Origin: Tubiluchus corallicola
Lineage: Eukaryota; Priapulida; Priapulimorpha; Priapulimorphida; Tubiluchidae
DNA length: 64,000 nucleotides
Assembly (NCBI GenBank): GCA_030141605.1
Contig: JAQGDQ010000185.1
Coordinates: forward strand, 165,001-229,000
Direction of reading: 5' to 3'
How positions within the stretch are numbered: position 1 is the first letter of the stretch; each line of letters opens with the position of its first letter. Shown one piece after another: positions 1 to 14,089 of this stretch. Made by a program: the position numbers and the translations under genes. Under the pieces are notes generated by a model that saw only the letters and a list, made by a program, of their open reading frames with translations, had not been told where the DNA came from and searched no databases.

Positions 1-1116
1 AGATGCTACAATTTACAGACAATTATAACCTGTAGAAATGACCTAGTCCACGCCAAGAATGGCCACAGTACAAAACTCAGATGCAGCTGTAATAGAAAGT
101 CACCCAATGACAACAACTGTTTGGCATAACCGATTACAAGCTCACGGAATAGGAAACGACGAAGCTAATTTAGAGCAGAGGGTGGAAATTCCAAAAACAT
201 GTTTGCTAAATTATCGCTTCTGACCATCACACATGCTGAAGTTTAGGGCCAGACAAAAATACTTTAGACCCTAGATCGTCCACGTTGAAAGCTATTGTCA
301 GTAAAAACAGCGACAATAATTTATAGGCGACTGTGAAGAGTGCTCAAAATTACTGCCAGCAACACAGCATAACAGTTTTACAAAACAACCACAGCAATTT
401 GCGAGTTTCCCAAATTAGGTGGCGACTAACGATATCATTAATTAATTATGACGGTGATTGCCAGAATTTTTATATACCATATGCGTAGCATTAATTAATG
501 TTAATTTGTGCATATAAGTTTTTGTCATTCTAAATAAACTATTGTTAGTCGCCAGTTGCTAATTAATTTAAGATAATTTAATTAAGAGGAAAGCTTAATT
601 AACACCAACGACAACGTAAAAGCTCACATCCTTTTACTGAAACATTTCAAGAGGACTTAGCCCATCGTTAGTCAACACAACTTCAAGGACTCTAAAGCTA
701 AAGCTTCATACACAAATAGTTTGTTTAGTGTGAATTTTTGCTTTATATGTTTTGGAATTATGTTGTCAGGCAATGGGCGAAGTTTGCTCGAAACGCTTCA
801 CGAAAAGGTTGTGGTTTTCTACTTTGTCAGGTGATGATTAACAATGATTCAGATTCCCAAGGTGTAATGTAATTTGATCAGTGATCACATGTAACAAACA
901 GTGGTTCAATATACAGCTTAATAACTGATGATAAGTCAGTATTAAGTTGGGCTTATACACGTTAGTGAAGAAAGAATTTGAAATTTCAGCTTTATCATGA
1001 GAACTATAACTCATAGTGCATCATCTTTTAAAGGCTGTATTGAACTTTGTGGCTTGCAGAACTTTGTTACATACTGCCATAATATTTTGAGATTTGTTAA
1101 AATGAAAAATAAAGAA
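1..1116. other. Intergenic, no gene seen
   Basis: AT-rich sequence with short TTAATTAA palindromes. Apart from the inverted-repeat element at 420-554, I see no coding exon or RNA gene. Confidence 0.6.
420..554. mobile_element. Small inverted-repeat element (MITE-like), about 135 bp
   Basis: TGGCGACTAAC at 420-430 is matched perfectly in reverse complement at 544-554, and the similarity continues imperfectly for about 20 more bases (ATATC/ATAGT, ATGAC). The interior is AT-rich with TTAATTAA-type strings. No clear target duplication was seen. Superfamily unknown. Confidence 0.5.
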
Positions 1117-1375
<259 letters not shown>

Positions 1376-4300
1376 AAACCAAGCAGTCTAAAATTGCGAA
1401 AAGATCAAGTGGTAGTCAAACGTAACCTTTCAGCTATTTTTTCGAATGCAGTTTACAAAATTACAGGTGTTCCCGAGGTGTAACGAAAAACCGAAGCGCC
1501 AAGCTAATCTTTAAAAGTAGTTGTTCGATTTAATTATCATTATTATCATAAAGCATTGAAAGGAATGCCAACTGGACTTTCCAAGAAAACCATTTGGCCA
1601 ACAATGCTATATTAAAATAAATTGGAATTTTTTTAGGAAGCTAACATCATTTTTAAATTTCCTGATTTGTAAATAACAAAACAGGGCCTAGCATTAGTAA
1701 CGTTATATGAGCTTGTTTTCCCGAACAGTAACTTTTGTTTAAAATGGATGACAGAATGTCGTAAATTTATGATAGTTAAAGAAATTACGTACCCTATTAT
1801 ATAAATAATATGCTATTAATTCTTTCAGGCAGTCTACACAAAGCCACTGTGTACTGAAGCATTCCGCACCGTAACACTCAAACATGTGAACAACTGGTTT
1901 ACAGCTGGTTAAAGTTCTGATTAAAGTCAATCCACAAACAATCGGATCATTCTTGCCTCAAAAAATTCCTTAGGAGTATCAATTCAAAACTTAGTTCTGC
2001 CTCCGCAATAAACCTTCCGCGACTGATGCTTGGCAGATTCAGAGTGCACCAGCATCAGCAATAGCATCACACGCAGCCGCCCAATGGCTTCTTGTTGGTT
2101 ACAATTCTGACCGCGTACGTGAGGCTGAGTGAAAGGTGTTCATTGATTAGCTACCGGCTGAGACAATTATTGAAAACAGAGATGTCGATGCTGCACGTGT
2201 TTAGCAGCAGAAAAGGCAATTACAGACGTGAGTGAGAGTGGGGATGGGGATGCTGTGATTTAATTACTGAAATTATATAACGATTCAACGCAAATCTTGT
2301 TACGTTTTTATGCTCAATGATATGGAGGTCCCGTAAGACCGCGTTGAGAAAAATTACTAATTCGTGGTCACGAATTAGTATTTCGTGCGCCCTGATTAAT
2401 AATTCGCGGCGGCATTGAATTTGCATTGCGTGCTCACACATCATTATTATTGTCATTTATTCAATAATACATACATATATCATTCGTGGCCACGAATTAG
2501 TATGTCGTGCGCTCGTATTAGTAATTCGTAGCCAAAGTGTAAGTTTTCTCAACGTTGCCCTTCGGGAGTTCCAGAGCATGACAACTGGCCGCATGACGAC
2601 TGACAAGATCACTGCTTAACAGTCTGTAGCATTTTGCCGCTGATACCAGCTTTAGATCTCTGCAACAATTTGACGCCGTCGTGGTGATTTTAGCGCGCCA
2701 TAGTTTACAAATTACGCGAAGTAAAATAATCGCAAATTTATCCCTCGTTTTCATCGCGCAGACTGATTGACATCAACGTAAATTGTTTTCTTAAAGTGTC
2801 TGCAATTCGACATAATTATTTTCTTTTTTGTTAACACTTTTCAGCCTTCCGAGTTCTTGGTGGCATGGCATGTGGTCTGAAACGTACACTTTTACGCCCT
2901 ATCTCAGGTAAAGTTTTTGGGTAATTTTATTATGAATTGCATTACGAACAAAACAGTAATCAAAACAAAATAAAGACCACACGAATCAGCATAAAAATAG
3001 CAAGAAAGGCAGAAAAATAAAAATAAAGGAGAACGGTGCAAAAAATTTTGATTACAGACTCGTATTAATGGGGGTTGAGATCTATATTGTCTTGCTAGTC
3101 GAGTCTCAGTTGGCATGTTAAGCAATTCTATCGCTATTTCTGTGAAAGATGCTCCAAGGACACGGTTTGACAATTCCTAGATATTAAAGAGGACGCTCAC
3201 GGAAAGAAGGTTTACTAAGTCTCATATTTCTATCTAGAATATTCCTAGATGCAGGACCTGTATATTTATGTATATTCCTGTATATAAATCTCCTTTTTCA
3301 GTGGACCTCTAATTTATGAAATTCATTTCCAGAAAATTATTCCCCTGCTGTTTACAATCTCGCCATATTCAAGAAGATCGACAGACTATCTCTTCTAACT
3401 AACAAAATGAGTAACAACTTCTCTCCAGTAGTTATTTCTAAACGCCATTAAAAAGGACGTGATGAGAGCCAGCAGACGAAAGAAAATGCAGAAGAAAAGA
3501 ACCAGGAAAAAAGAATCGAAAGAAAGTGAAAGGAAGGAAAGAGGGAATGTTGAAGATTTTTAATGAATATAGAGGTTTTAATAGCTGACGAATAAAGAAG
3601 ATTCCGGAAATGATAACAGCCATAAAGCAGATGTTGATGATGATAATGATGATGATGACGATAAACATAATGTTGACAATGATACGAGTGCTTCACTAAC
3701 AGTGTTTGTGACGATAAAGGCAATAAAAGATAATATTTTAAGTCGGAAGAGAAAAAAATTGTGAAGGAAGAAGGATAACGACAAGAAAAAGAGAACAAAT
3801 ATCGGACAGCGAGAGCGAACTGCATCAAAGAAATCAAGAAGCAACGGCATAACTTAAGAGAGAGACGCGATTAGAGCTGGGATTGCGCGTTTCAGTTAAT
3901 TTCTTGGAGCACTGGATAAAATTTATTGCGGATTAATGTTTGAAATATCTCTATCAGCTTACAAGCTAATCCTATCAGATGCGTGCAACGCATAATGAAT
4001 TGCGCAATGTCTCCTGCATAAAATGAAGGAATACTGCAAGTGAGATAAAGATTCAAAATTCCAAACTAATGAAAAATGAGAATTAATCATTTTGAAAATC
4101 TTGATCAATTCTTAAATCTTAAATAAGTTACACAGTCAGCATGCAGGTTATTAAGAAGTTTTTCGTCAGATGATAAAAATGATAATGACAATGACAACAA
4201 TAATAATGTTGGTAACGGTGGTGCTAATAATGATGATGATGATGATGATGACGGCAAAGATGACGAGGAGGAGGATGACAATGGTGACGATCACGGCGAT

Positions 4301-5220
4301 GATGGCAGATAATTCCGACGATAAAAGGTAAGTAACGGTCATAGTAATTGTATTGGAATGAAAACAAAAGCTCTTCGTCTTCCTCTTTCAGTCTGCGCCA
4401 TCTGGTGGCTGATACAAAAAAATAATAAGTTAAAACTGCAACATTCTTGTGACCTGGAACTGTCTTAAGATTTGTCTGATTATTAGCAACAGATGGGAAA
4501 AGTGTTTGGAACGCACGTCATTTTCAGTTTTTTTATTTCTCAGATCGCCTGAGAGCGAGTTTTAGTTACTTCTGCATCTTATACAGTGGGTCTGTTTACT
4601 ATCCATCGCTAAAAAAGATATTGTCACTAGTATTATTATGACACAAAATAATTCGTACTTTCAAAAGGTAATCCCGCTTATTTAAAGGTGAGTCTTACCC
4701 CTGGAGGTGGGCTGCTTCTTCGTGTCACTGGAAATTTTCCCGTGTTGCAAATCTTCTACTTCTTATACATGTAATACATGTTATACGACTACCACATAAC
4801 AGCCTTTTCAAATTAGCTTTCCAAAAAGCACTGCAGAAAGAAAAGAAACCACAAGGAGGACAGCTCCTGACTTACATTAATTTCATATAAAAATATCTTA
4901 TCAAAGCACCATTAAATATTAAAAATGCAGAGACAAGGGCGGTTACATGTGACAGGGCAGCGTGGTCTAAAGTGATGGTAATAATCATGTCAGATGACGT
5001 GTGACTCCAAAAAGGAAATGAAATTTTTATAATTGGGATTACTTCCTGCTTTTGTTAAAATACTGCTGCTACTCAATTACTGCGGGTAGCTTCTTTGGGC
5101 TGTTGGAAAATTAATGTTCGAATTTATTACTTATCACTCTGGGGAGGTAGTTTACAACAAACCTACATATGCCAGTGTCTCAAGTAAATTGTTGTACAAA
5201 TAACAACAGGTAATAAAACT
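1376..5220. other. Intergenic, no gene seen; GAT-rich patches
   Basis: No exon with coding character was found. Purine/GAT-rich simple sequence occurs at about 3630-3665 and 4190-4320. A pair of related 53-bp segments lies at 2358-2534 (listed separately). Confidence 0.55.
2358..2534 (+). repeat. Two direct copies of a 53-bp unit with a palindromic core
   Basis: About 2358-2410 and 2481-2534 are about 80% alike, 122 bp apart. Each contains the near-perfect palindrome ATTCGTGG(T/C)CACGAAT followed by TAGTAT(T/G)TCGTGCGC. Probably the remains of a dispersed element. Confidence 0.55.
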
Positions 5221-5496
5221 CTTCTTGAAAATGTAAATTATTGCTCACTGGTTTCGAACAATACGGTTCATTATCAATGCATCTAAAATAAAGAAATTTA
5301 CTAAAATTTAGAAACAACTTCGAAGTACAATTCAGTAGCTAGAAGCCAAACCAAATACGGTACAATATTTGGCTTTTATCTACTGAATTGTATTTCGAGG
5401 TTATTTCTAAATTCTGCTAAATTCTTTATTTTAGATGCCATGACAACGAACAGCATTGTTCGAAACCGGTCGACAATAAATTCCATTTTCAAGAAG
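5221..5496. mobile_element. Foldback (long inverted repeat) element, about 275 bp
   Basis: The left arm starts CTTCTTGAAAATG at 5221 and the right arm ends CATTTTCAAGAAG at 5496. Complementarity continues inward through TTTCGAACAAT/ATTGTTCGAAA, GCATCTAAAATAAAGAAATT/its complement, and TACAATTCAGTAG/CTACTGAATTGTA, to a loop near 5350-5370. Almost the whole element is hairpin. No transposase and no certain target duplication. Confidence 0.75.
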
Positions 5497-8400
5497 TTAC
5501 AATTATTTGCCAAATACGAATAATGGTATTAAAAATATTAGGACATCCTGAAGTTTCATATTAAAACGTTTACATCTATTTCGATGTTGACACTTTAAGT
5601 ATAAAATCGTTACGTCGCCTCACCCTTTCTGATAACCGATTTTTCCTAACTGCCACAAGGACTATTATCGCCGAATGAGTTGATTCCTGGAATATAGATT
5701 TTTAATAAATCACAGCAATAATTTCAATCATTCAGACTGGAAGGTCGATAAGTGCACTTAAACGGAGTTGTCACGTTATATTAAAGAATGAAAGGATTAT
5801 TCGTGGGAGACAGTGTTAAAGCTTTTGTAGATAACCGCGTTACTATGATACATATATTGTGAGAAAGTAGTGAAGAACTTATGGGGAGTCAAATTCAAGA
5901 TGTGTTGCACTAAACTTACATACAGTTCGGCTCATTCCTTGAAATGTGTTCTGTTTTGTCAGGTCTAAGTACTAAGCTGTGTATTTAACAATCATATAAA
6001 AGCCGCTTATGAGGTATTTAGTGTCACCTTCGACCTTCAATCATTTGCAAAAATTTGTAGTTTTGTGTTTATGAAAATTACTTACCAGCAACGTGTTTCC
6101 CTCGTTTTATATAAAAAAATTTTGTGTGTTTAATTAAAAATAATATCATCAAACAACAATCAATGAACAAAAAGTATTAGTTTAAATTAATTTAATTAAA
6201 TTAATTCATTTTAACTTCGAATATATTTACCCATTGGAATATATACTTAATAACCTTTTTTTTACATATTTAGCTTACTAATTCTCTGTTCTTTGTGTAA
6301 ATACTCATTTTATTTGTCTTGTAGAAATATTTTTTCATTGTGAATTTTAACTATGCTTTGTTTAAAATAGTACTTTTTACTTATTAAATAAATGATAAAT
6401 GAATAGATGAATAGAATGTAATAGTTATAAGTACGAAAACCTGGCTTTATATCTGCATTATTGTTACAGGTGGTTTTTTCTGCAAATGTTTTGCACATTT
6501 CTATTTTTAATCAAGAAATGCCGTTGCAAATTTTGTTACACAATTTGTACATGGCACTGTAATCTAATGCTATTTCATTATTTTAGTATCTACAAAAAAC
6601 TGACACTTACCGTTTGTGCAAACACTATATTGCTGTACATTATCTACCCTGGAATCTGACGAAACAAGTGAGAATGGCTCGTACAGTCATTTACTGCATT
6701 GTTTTCCCGACAGATGGCTTTCCGTCTTAAAACCCAACCACAATGAGGTCAATCTCTCAACAAATTTGAAGATGTCTGTCATCAAACTACAGTGATTTTA
6801 AAGCAGCAAGGCGTGTGGTAGCTGTAAACTCACGACACTCGCTTTAAACATAACACTTTTGTCTCTCAGACGAGAATGTTTTCCCGTCAGCTGCTGCTTG
6901 TGGCAATTTTTAGAAAAGCAAAGCGTGTAATTAACGAGAGAGAGAGCTGGCTGACGAGAAGCAAGTAAAGGGTTGAATTACGTCTGTTCTTGTGTAATTG
7001 CGATGATAAGGTCAGCCCTGGAACAGACAAAAAGTTCTGAAGCTTTGTCGTGAGCGCAATAATTTTTGTAGGCATTTCACTGATAGCAATTATATGCAAA
7101 CTTCGTTTTTTTAATTAACGTTTTCATAGTTTCGTTGTGTGTACGCGTACCACAGCATCAGCATCTTAACGCAACTAACAAACCGTCACATGACATGTGG
7201 GTAAAGCAAAGCCGTTTGCCGCATCAGTTCATCAACTTCAGTTGTTTTACGTGGGCTTTACATAATTATTTATTAGTCTGAGCGTAGAATGATTTACTAG
7301 TAGTATCTTGCATGGGAACAAGAAAATTGAACTAGGTGAGGTTCTAACTAGCTGTTAACTGTTATTATTACAATAGTATGGACTGCGAGGCGTTGTCAAG
7401 TGTACACAAATGCATTGTCTAGTACAGTTAGCCTTTGACCTTTTCACGACCATCATAAATCGTTGAAGTGTGAAAAGACTTATTAGTTGTACCGTTTTCA
7501 AGTCACACTGCCGTCTAATGATCGAAAAAATAAGCTTTATGTACAACTGGTTCTTTGTGATACAAACTTCAGTAAAGCTTTTAACGAAACTAACATCTTT
7601 TCGTGCACAATAATTGGCACAATTTTTTTTGCAGAAACATGTCTATCTTGCTTTATCATTTAGGTGGATATGTGTATATTTGTATTATTAAGATTCTGCA
7701 TATTGCAGAATCTTATTGGAAATCAACCGCTTCTTTCCTTCTTGTTTATCCAATAATGAATAACTCCAAAACGATGGTACCTAGAGTCACCAAACTTCTT
7801 TGCGTAGTCAGCGGAGGATGGGGGACAGGCAGTTGTGTGGTGGCCGGTGACCTTGAGCCAAAGTGTCAAGGACACTGAACAGCGAACAGCTTTTCGATTA
7901 ATACTAAACTCCTAGGGCTTTGAGTTTAATTCAATTTTTTACAGGAACTTAGGTACTATGAGGTAATGGTGCACCTGAGGCTTTGAAAATCTGGGATTGT
8001 TTAAGGGCGCGAGATGGCAGCTAAAATGTGAAAATTAGGGCAAACGGCTTTGTCAATCAACTCCTCTTACATTATTGGACTAGGAGTCAATGTTAATGTA
8101 TGTGTGGGTAGGCGGGTGAGTGTAGATGTGCATTAAGTATTTTTCGAAAGGTGGTCGTGACCTGGTCAAGGCTGAAAAACAAACTTAAAGATGTACTGTA
8201 CAATATTCTAAATGATACAAAGTTTTAAAACAACCCAGCGTCCGTGATAGAAATCAGGTGTCGCACAAGCGAAGGGGAGAATCTAGAGTCGATCTAGACA
8301 TTAGATGCAGTCATCAGCGATCGACGTACAGGAAAGTTGAGCCAACAAGTAGAGCAGGCTTTCTATTGGTGTTCTAACTGCAACTTTCTAAACTACTTGC

Positions 8401-9080
8401 ACTAAAGTTATCTGTTCTATGTAACCATTCAAACGTGTTGAAAATACGGCAGTCAGTATGTCATAAAATGTGATTTGCCATTCTGTCACCATTGGAAAAC
8501 AACATTGTCAAGCTGCCCAAGTGATAACTCCGGAAGAATAACTGTACAATAGCTGCCCTTAGTTGACTTAATACAAACACAGTTTTAAGAAAACCAAACA
8601 AGCATGAATCTAGCGCGTAACAATGTGTTTGGAGTTTTATTATTATCACATTCAGTACAATATAGTGACATTGAATGCACAGTGACATCAAAATTGTTAC
8701 TTCGTACTGTAATAAATTATTATGTTTCATACACTATCGTTATCATAAAAGAATAATTGTAGTACAGTGGACTAGAGAAGCAAAGACTTGTAAAAGCCAA
8801 CTGTCACGTGAACCAGATAAAAAAAGGAATTGATAAGTGAACAAAAAAAGAACAGGGAGAAACGTTAGATCACACAGGACCGGAAAAAACCTGAAGGCAC
8901 TGTGAGCAAAAGTATGGACATTTTAGGTTGGCTTTCACTAACAGGCTTTGTGTATAACACAATAGAATGTTTACATATGGTGCATTTTATAAATATAATA
9001 ATAGTAATAGTAATAATAAAATATAAGGATGAAGTTGACCTTAACGTAAGTTGAATTTACAATTTACTAAAAGGGGTAAT
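5497..9080. other. Intergenic, no gene seen
   Basis: AT-rich with short open frames that show no domain or splice support. Nothing recognisable apart from scattered A/T homopolymers. Confidence 0.55.
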
Positions 9081-9084
9081 CGAT

Positions 9085-9390
<306 letters not shown>

Positions 9391-10736
9391 GTTTGAATAT
9401 ACAAGCTATACTTCTCCCTTAAAAAAATTACAACCTTGGAAGGATAATTCTACTTATAGTAAAGTAAATGTAATTGCAACATAGACCAAAAGGCTTAAGT
9501 CTACTGACATAAATGTGCTAAACAGCAGACAGATGAGCAATACAAGCTCATACAACCATACACATCACACGACAAAAACAAATAATTCAGTTCAAGGTGT
9601 TTTATTGACTTATCATTAACGCGAAACATACAGGTGCACTTTTGAAAATGAAATCTTCTGTATCTGTTTTGTGGTATGTATTAAAATCTGTGACTGTATT
9701 GAAAACAAGAAACAAGCTAATTCACACTCTAGTCATATCAAAAATGTTTGGATGGTAGCTTAGTGTCTAAAAGTACATGTACGTTACAAAACAAAATTAT
9801 AAAGGGTTCCACAAAAATCTTTTGCAGGTAATAAGACTGGCTGGATGTGTGTGCACATGAAATGATCATGCTACTGTTTGTACTTTCAACTTTGACACCT
9901 TGAATAATAATGTTTGTTTAGCGTCTGCTAGGGTCTACAACATTAAACTGTGCATTTTATGGTTACAGAGCAAAGCCCCAACTATTTTTCTCGACGCAAT
10001 CATGAATAAAAAAGATATATTTTGCGATCCTCTTTATACAGTCAGGTATGTCTTGTTAATCAAAATAGCATATTAATAAATAAAGTTTAAATAAAAACAT
10101 TTGTTGCATGACTTTTCACTATCTTGCAATAAGCAACCTCTGAATCCTCATACAGGTCAATTAACGCTTAAAAACTATCTCAAACTTTATTCATTTTCTG
10201 GAACAGGCGAATCTGTAGGTGTGATGGAAAGATCTGTAATAACCTGTCTTAACCTACAATTTCTAAACGGTGATTAACGCCGATGCAAACGTATGACAAT
10301 TTTGATATCCCACTGTGTTGAGCTGAAGAGAGCGCAGACGTAGGTAAAACTTGTATAAAAATAAGATCTCACATTCTACAAAAGAAAGTGGGTCTGCAAA
10401 TTTTGATCTCTATAGTTAAGTGTTAGCATATGTACATGTTTTCTATACCAGACGAAACAGGTAGGCTTCTACATTCAGTTAATGATGAAAAAACTGCCAA
10501 AAATGATTTGTAATTATTATAACTAAGCAGACTTTTATCAACTAGTACACAAAAAAATTCACAAACATTTTTAAATATGTGAGAAACTATCACTTTACAT
10601 AATCAGTTTATTACATATTAACAAGGTTATTGTGAAAATATTTAAATTACATTATTATTTCTAATATTTTGATTTGGTGTTCGAATGTACGCATGTACTT
10701 CCCATAAATTTATAAATCTGTTTCAAATTGTGCCAG
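9391..10736. other. Upstream region of the NAT16-like gene, first exon not identified
   Basis: The missing 5' exon of the acetyltransferase should lie here or further upstream and end in phase 2 before GT. I could not single out one ATG-containing segment with confidence. Confidence 0.4.
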
Positions 10737-13673
10737 GAAAGCAACATTGGCTGATAAAGAAGCAGTGATGAATATGAATGTGACAGTTTATGGGGAAAGG
10801 TTTGACTATCTCCAAGCATTGTATGACCATTACCTCCACTGCTGGAATAATGATGCTGTTATCTGCGAGTTTGCAGGCAAAGTTGTAAGTACATGTTTTT
10901 GAGCCTAGCCTATTTTCGGGCAATTTTGGAACATATAGGTAACACAACAACACATGCAACCTTCTAAATCACCCTAAACTTTCCATACACATATAACTTG
11001 GATATAGCTCAAGATTGATGCCATAAATTTGATAAGTTCTCAAAGTCATAAATGTTATGTATAAGCGATATATGCATTGAGGTTTTATGTCCTTAGGTAG
11101 CCAGTAGCCGCATTACTTTTATGAAATTGTTTGTTTTAGTAAGGTAAAGTCTCATATAGCACTCAAAAAATGTGTACGTATAAAAGATTTTGTTTCGTCC
11201 TGTATGTGCTTTTCTTGAGACATCTGTGAAAATTAGTGTTGTTTGTTAAGTATGATAGTACTGAAAATAACACAGACAAATCGCAAGTACAATTTACATT
11301 GTTCTTGCATTCTCAGAAAGAACAAAAAAGCGATCATGTCAAACATGCTTCTTTAGAAGGATTGCCCATTTACCCAAAACGATGGCAGGGGAGTAGTTGT
11401 TACACTTTCCAAAACCAATCACTATACTATGTTATATATAAATATAAATATATACTATGATTACTATAAATATACATATATTTATATATATATTACTCTA
11501 TATAAGCAATATACAGAATACGTATGATGTTATAGCTGCAATTTTCGCTCACATAACTGGGGGACCCGAGCTTCATCAGATATGTCAGGTGTATGCACAT
11601 CGTTTTCTACAAATCTAAGTTTTTTTCTTCTTCACAGATTGGTTTCTCGTTTTACACCCTAATTGATGGTGGAAAGACTGTTGTTTCTCGAGCAGGCCGT
11701 GTTGACATTGACCATCAAGGAAAAGGTGTTTATGACCTATTGCTACTGCACTATCTTGAGCATCTCTTTAATGTAAAACGAAATTTTCAAATAAAAACCC
11801 ATGCGAGTACTGCATTGGTGGATAGAGGACCCAGCTACTTAGCTCAAAAGTACAAAAAACACATTTTCTGTAAAATGGTAAGCAGCCTACTTTTACTTTC
11901 TTCTTCATACACTATAGTACATTGTACTGGAGTCTGGCACTAGTGGTTAGCATGCAAGTAGGGCTATATCATCCTATAGGCTAATATGGGCTGCAGCCAA
12001 AGGCCCCTCATGCATAATGTGCATTGCTGAATCATTCATATAAATAAACTTTTAACTTTAAAAAAGGAAGCCAGGAAGTCTGAAAATTCAATTTTAAAGT
12101 GGCTCCTCATTTGAGATAATAGATCCCTGTTTGAGACCCTTTATTTGAGACAAGATACCTCTTTGAAACCTTTATTTGAAATATGGGGCCCCCAACTATG
12201 CAAATGGTGTTGAAATACATCACAAGTAAAAGACATTCAGGCGAGTGCGAGCGAATTAGAGGATAGCTCCGTCTGAGGGAGCCCCATAATTTCGTTAGCC
12301 TAGGAGCTCCAAAAGGTCTTAATCCGGCCCTGCATGGCCTTATTATAAATAAATTCCACAAAATGAGAGGCAATGGTGAATCGGTTGTACGTTGTTGGTG
12401 GCTATCCCGAGAAAGTGACCAATCCCCAAGAGGAAACATTGGCCTTAATTCCACAAAATGAGAGGCAATGGTGAATCGGTTGTACGCTGTTGGTGGCTAT
12501 CCCGAGAAAGTGACCAATCTCCAAAAGGAAACATTGAAATAACTGAAGTGTCTTAATACCGTCAATGAATGATGCTGCCCTATGCTGTGCAGCTGATGAA
12601 ACCTTCCAGGTTTTCTTTTTGACCCCTCGTCCACCTGCTGACATGTGTAACTCCTTTTTCAAAGTGCACATTGTGGACACTATATCCATATTGATACAAT
12701 ATATTCTTGATACTCTCTGTTTGGTACATTACTCAGAATTTTTGTAAAACATGTTGTTGAGTGAGAAAAAATAGTCAGAAACACGAAAATTTCAGCCATG
12801 TATGCGATATAATTTATCAAAAAGTCCATATGTTGAGTCATTCAATAAAATAGATAAAGTGCACTAACAACCATAGTGTAGCAATTTAGACAAACGTGTG
12901 AATTTTTACATTGAGCAAGCGTAATTTTAAAGCACTAACAGCCTTTGAAATGCCAAGCTTGCACAGAATTCATGGACTTATAATTATGCATTTTAAAATT
13001 CACTATTTGTTGTTATAAAAGTACTATTTACAGCTAAATTAGTTAGCTGTTGGGGCATAGTTATTTGTTTTCGTTTACCTTGTTGCAGCCTTGCGTTTAC
13101 TCGACTTCGTGCGGAGCTTCAGAAATTTTAACTTGCTTCCAGAATGGTAAATTGCCCAGTCCGGACTTCAGCAGACTAATTCAACTGAACAAAACTCAAA
13201 TTCGTTCACTCTTGTTATCACCTGATATCTACCAGAAGCTGTTTTACGGAGATACAGTTATCATCAATTACCTGCCTTACAAATGCAGGGCAGAAACTAG
13301 CAAGGATATTATGGTAGGTGAGAACCCAACTGTTTTTACTGATGTGCCGTATGAGAGTGAATCCTGCAACAGTGTCAGTTTTGGTTGTACACAATACGTA
13401 CTTACTGGAAATAATATGCGCTATAACATAAACATCTATACAAAGGATAGAGACCTAGTCAAAGAACACCTTTTTGCTCAAATTTGTTCAACAGCTGTAA
13501 AAAACAAGAGCTACAATATACGCTTTTGCATAGCAGTGCAGGCTCCCGTAACAAGAGAAGACCTTGTTGATATTTTGCAGAAGTTTGGAGCAGTTGAAGA
13601 TAAGTGGCATAATTACACTGATGCACAAATTATTGGTATTATGATTCCAATTAATGAACTTGTGGTAAGTTAA
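10737..13673 (+). CDS. NAT16: NAT16/histidine N-acetyltransferase-like GNAT protein (5' end missing)
   Basis: Three exons join in frame: 10737-10884, 11638-11877 and 13089-13673, each with a good AG acceptor and GTAAGT/GTAAGC donors (phase 0 between them). The first begins in phase 2 and reads (R)KATLADKEAVM..., the usual opening of a GNAT domain, followed by YLQALYDHYLH. The second holds the acetyl-CoA-binding core: a beta strand with IDGGKTVV, then IDHQGKGVYDLLL. The third carries the C-terminal half typical of NAT16/HISAT proteins (LLLSPDIYQKLF, then a NYLPYK segment). This family acetylates free histidine in fish, so an amino-acid N-acetyltransferase is the likely role; the substrate here is inference. 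About 323 residues are visible, against roughly 370 in human NAT16. The initiator exon lies upstream and was not found. The TAA at 13671-13673 falls inside a GTAAGT string, so a further 3' exon cannot be excluded. A hAT-like repeat sits in the second intron. Confidence 0.8.
11953..12332 (-). mobile_element. Degraded hAT-type MITE, relative of the 24.6-kb copy
   Basis: In reverse complement the element begins CAGGGCCGGATTAAGACC (ending at 12332 on plus), then AGCTCCTAGGCTAACGAAAT. It ends near GGCTGCAGCCCATATTAGCC and CCTATAGG. These strings occur in the same order at 24602-24996 on the plus strand. The far end is decayed and no matching 8-bp duplication is seen. It lies within the second intron of the NAT16-like gene. 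Confidence 0.65.
12352..12541 (+). repeat. 95-bp tandem duplication
   Basis: The segment starting ATTCCACAAAATGAGAGGCA at about 12352 recurs from about 12447 with only a few substitutions (GTACGTTG/GTACGCTG, CCCCAAGA/CTCCAAAA). It directly abuts the hAT-like remnant and looks like a recent duplication. Confidence 0.85.
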
Positions 13674-14089
13674 TAGACTGATGAATTTAAAACGTATCTT
13701 TGATTAGTAAACAGTCTAGGAACTATTTAATGTAATATGTAAAGTGATGATGTATAATTACTTGTTTGGATGTGTTTTCCCAGACAGCACACAATATTAT
13801 CATTATAAGGTGAAAGTATTGTCAGAACTTTGGAAACCTGTACTTTCAAAAAGTGCTATCATTCATGTTGCACCATCTTGGTCCAACTTGAGGTATTTTT
13901 GTCCACCATTTTGATACAACACATTGTGAGACAATATTGAGCTGCAGTCAGCAAGTTGTCAACAAACGCGTAAGGCCAAATTCATAGCAAGGATGCAAAG
14001 AAAATGACGCATGGAATTACTGTCAGAAAAGCAGAAAATTTTCAGAAAATTTCCGCATTTTTCTCCTAATCCCATGCAGCAAGAAAGTT

